Shown piece after piece: positions 4,500-5,159 of a DNA stretch of 5,159 bases. Origin of the DNA: JBEKEX01 sp050013615. GTDB taxonomy: Bacteria; Chloroflexota; Anaerolineae; Anaerolineales; Anaerolineaceae. Made by a program: the position numbers and the translations under genes. Below the pieces are notes generated by a model that was not told the DNA's origin, searched no databases, and saw only the letters and a list, made by a program, of their open reading frames with translations. The DNA lies in NCBI GenBank assembly GCA_050013615.1, contig JBEKEX010000186.1, positions 1 through 5,159 of the forward strand. Reading direction: 5' to 3'. Position 1 is the first letter of the stretch; the number at the start of each line of letters is the position of its first letter.

Positions 4500-5159
4500 C
4501 TATTTGATGAAGTAAATAATGGAGACGATCACGCCGATGGTGACCACCACCCAGCGCAGCGTGGCAGGTTTGATGTGGCCGGCCAGCCTGCCTCCCAGCG
4601 ACCCGCCGATCAGCGCGCCAACGGCCATGACCAGCGCTGCCGACCAGAGCACCTGGCCGGAGAAGATGAAGAAGATGGCTGCAGCCAAGTTGGTGCTGAG
4701 GGCGATGGCTTGCTTGAGGGCGTTCAGGTGGGTCAGCGAATCGTCCAGCACCAGCCCCAGCGTAGCCAGCACGATGACGCTCATGCCGGCGCCGAAGTAG
4801 CCGCCGTAGATGGTGGCCAGGCCCACCGGCAGCGCTTCCCAGAAGCGGGAGGGGCTTTTCGGTTGCGCCTGTTCTTGGGCACGGCGCGCAAGCCAGCGCC
4901 GCATGGGGTCCTGCAAGGCCAGCAAGCCGGAGGCCAGCAGGATGAGGTAGGGCACCAGGTTCTGGAACAGCTTTTCGCCGGTGTGGAGCAGCAGCACGCC
5001 GCCGATGATGCCTCCCACGGCGGCGATGGGCAGGAGCAGCCAGAGGCGGCGCTTCTGGTCACGCAGATCGTCCGCCTGAGCCAGGGTCGCGCCAAAATAG
5101 CCCGGGCAAAGCGCCACGGTGTTGGTCACGTTGGAGACGACTGCCGAAACGCCCACGGC
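4500..5159 (-). CDS. TauE/SafE (TSUP) family membrane permease, N-terminus cut by the window edge
   Basis: About 220 residues of a polytopic membrane protein of the TSUP family, whose studied members export sulfite, sulfoacetate or related anions. Numbering from the GTG at 5156: NTVALCPGYFG (12-22) matches the family's first-repeat signature. It is followed by hydrophobic segments at about 38-58 and 63-82 and a charged loop (85-104). The second repeat is YGGYFGAGM (117-125) with NALK (145-148), then segments around 151-168, 170-190 and 197-216. The frame stays open to 5159, so the GTG at 5156 is probably internal. Relatives are about 250 residues, so roughly 30-40 N-terminal residues and the promoter lie outside. 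The TAG stop is at 4502-4500. It converges on the MFS gene and shares its terminator. No sulfur-metabolism gene is in view, so the substrate is unassigned. Confidence 0.88.
   Translation of the reverse strand, partial: AVGVSAVVSNVTNTVALCPGYFGATLAQADDLRDQKRRLWLLLPIAAVGGIIGGVLLLHTGEKLFQNLVPYLILLASGLLALQDPMRRWLARRAQEQAQPKSPSRFWEALPVGLATIYGGYFGAGMSVIVLATLGLVLDDSLTHLNALKQAIALSTNLAAAIFFIFSGQVLWSAALVMAVGALIGGSLGGRLAGHIKPATLRWVVVTIGVIVSIIYFIK

Overview
The window looks like a chromosomal segment of a GC-rich bacterium. The coding parts are GC-rich and the gaps between genes are AT-rich. The left gap holds a dispersed-repeat type (GTCATTGCGAG ... GAAGCAATCTCC) that I associate with Chloroflexota of the Anaerolineae kind. 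That taxonomic guess is inference. The protein families alone do not fix the taxon.

Layout: (1) About 1-772 has no convincing gene. Its left half (1-430) is full of hairpins, short direct repeats and a roughly 184-bp MITE-like element with near-perfect terminal inverted repeats. Its right half (430-772) is AT-rich and carries an 18-bp operator-like inverted repeat on a TATAAT box, then a short broken reading frame. (2) A leftward two-gene operon at 2826-773 encodes an FAD-dependent oxidoreductase of the phytoene desaturase/carotene isomerase type, followed with a 4-nt ATGA overlap by a TetR-family regulator. (3) A 379-bp AT-rich divergent control region (2827-3205) holds a strong leftward promoter (TTGACA, N16, GATAAT), tandem TGAA-N6-TTCA palindromes at the predicted start site, a rightward promoter (TTGTAA, N17, TATAAT) and a terminator-like hairpin in the leader of the next gene. 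(4) A rightward gene encodes a 12-segment DHA1-type major facilitator efflux pump (3206-4426). (5) A bidirectional terminator follows. (6) A convergent TauE/SafE (TSUP) membrane permease gene runs off the right edge.

Working model (inference): oxidoreductase, TetR regulator and MFS pump form one inducible module. The regulator, made from the operon's second gene, binds TGAA-N6-TTCA palindromes at its own promoter and possibly half-sites at the pump promoter. A lipophilic compound would relieve repression, so one gene modifies it and the other exports it. The core 12-mer GAATATATGTTC recurs exactly about 2.4 kb away at 489-500, on a rightward promoter-like box that points at the 3' end of tetR. 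This is the most unusual feature of the window. All genes belong to known families; the novelty, if any, lies in the regulatory layout.
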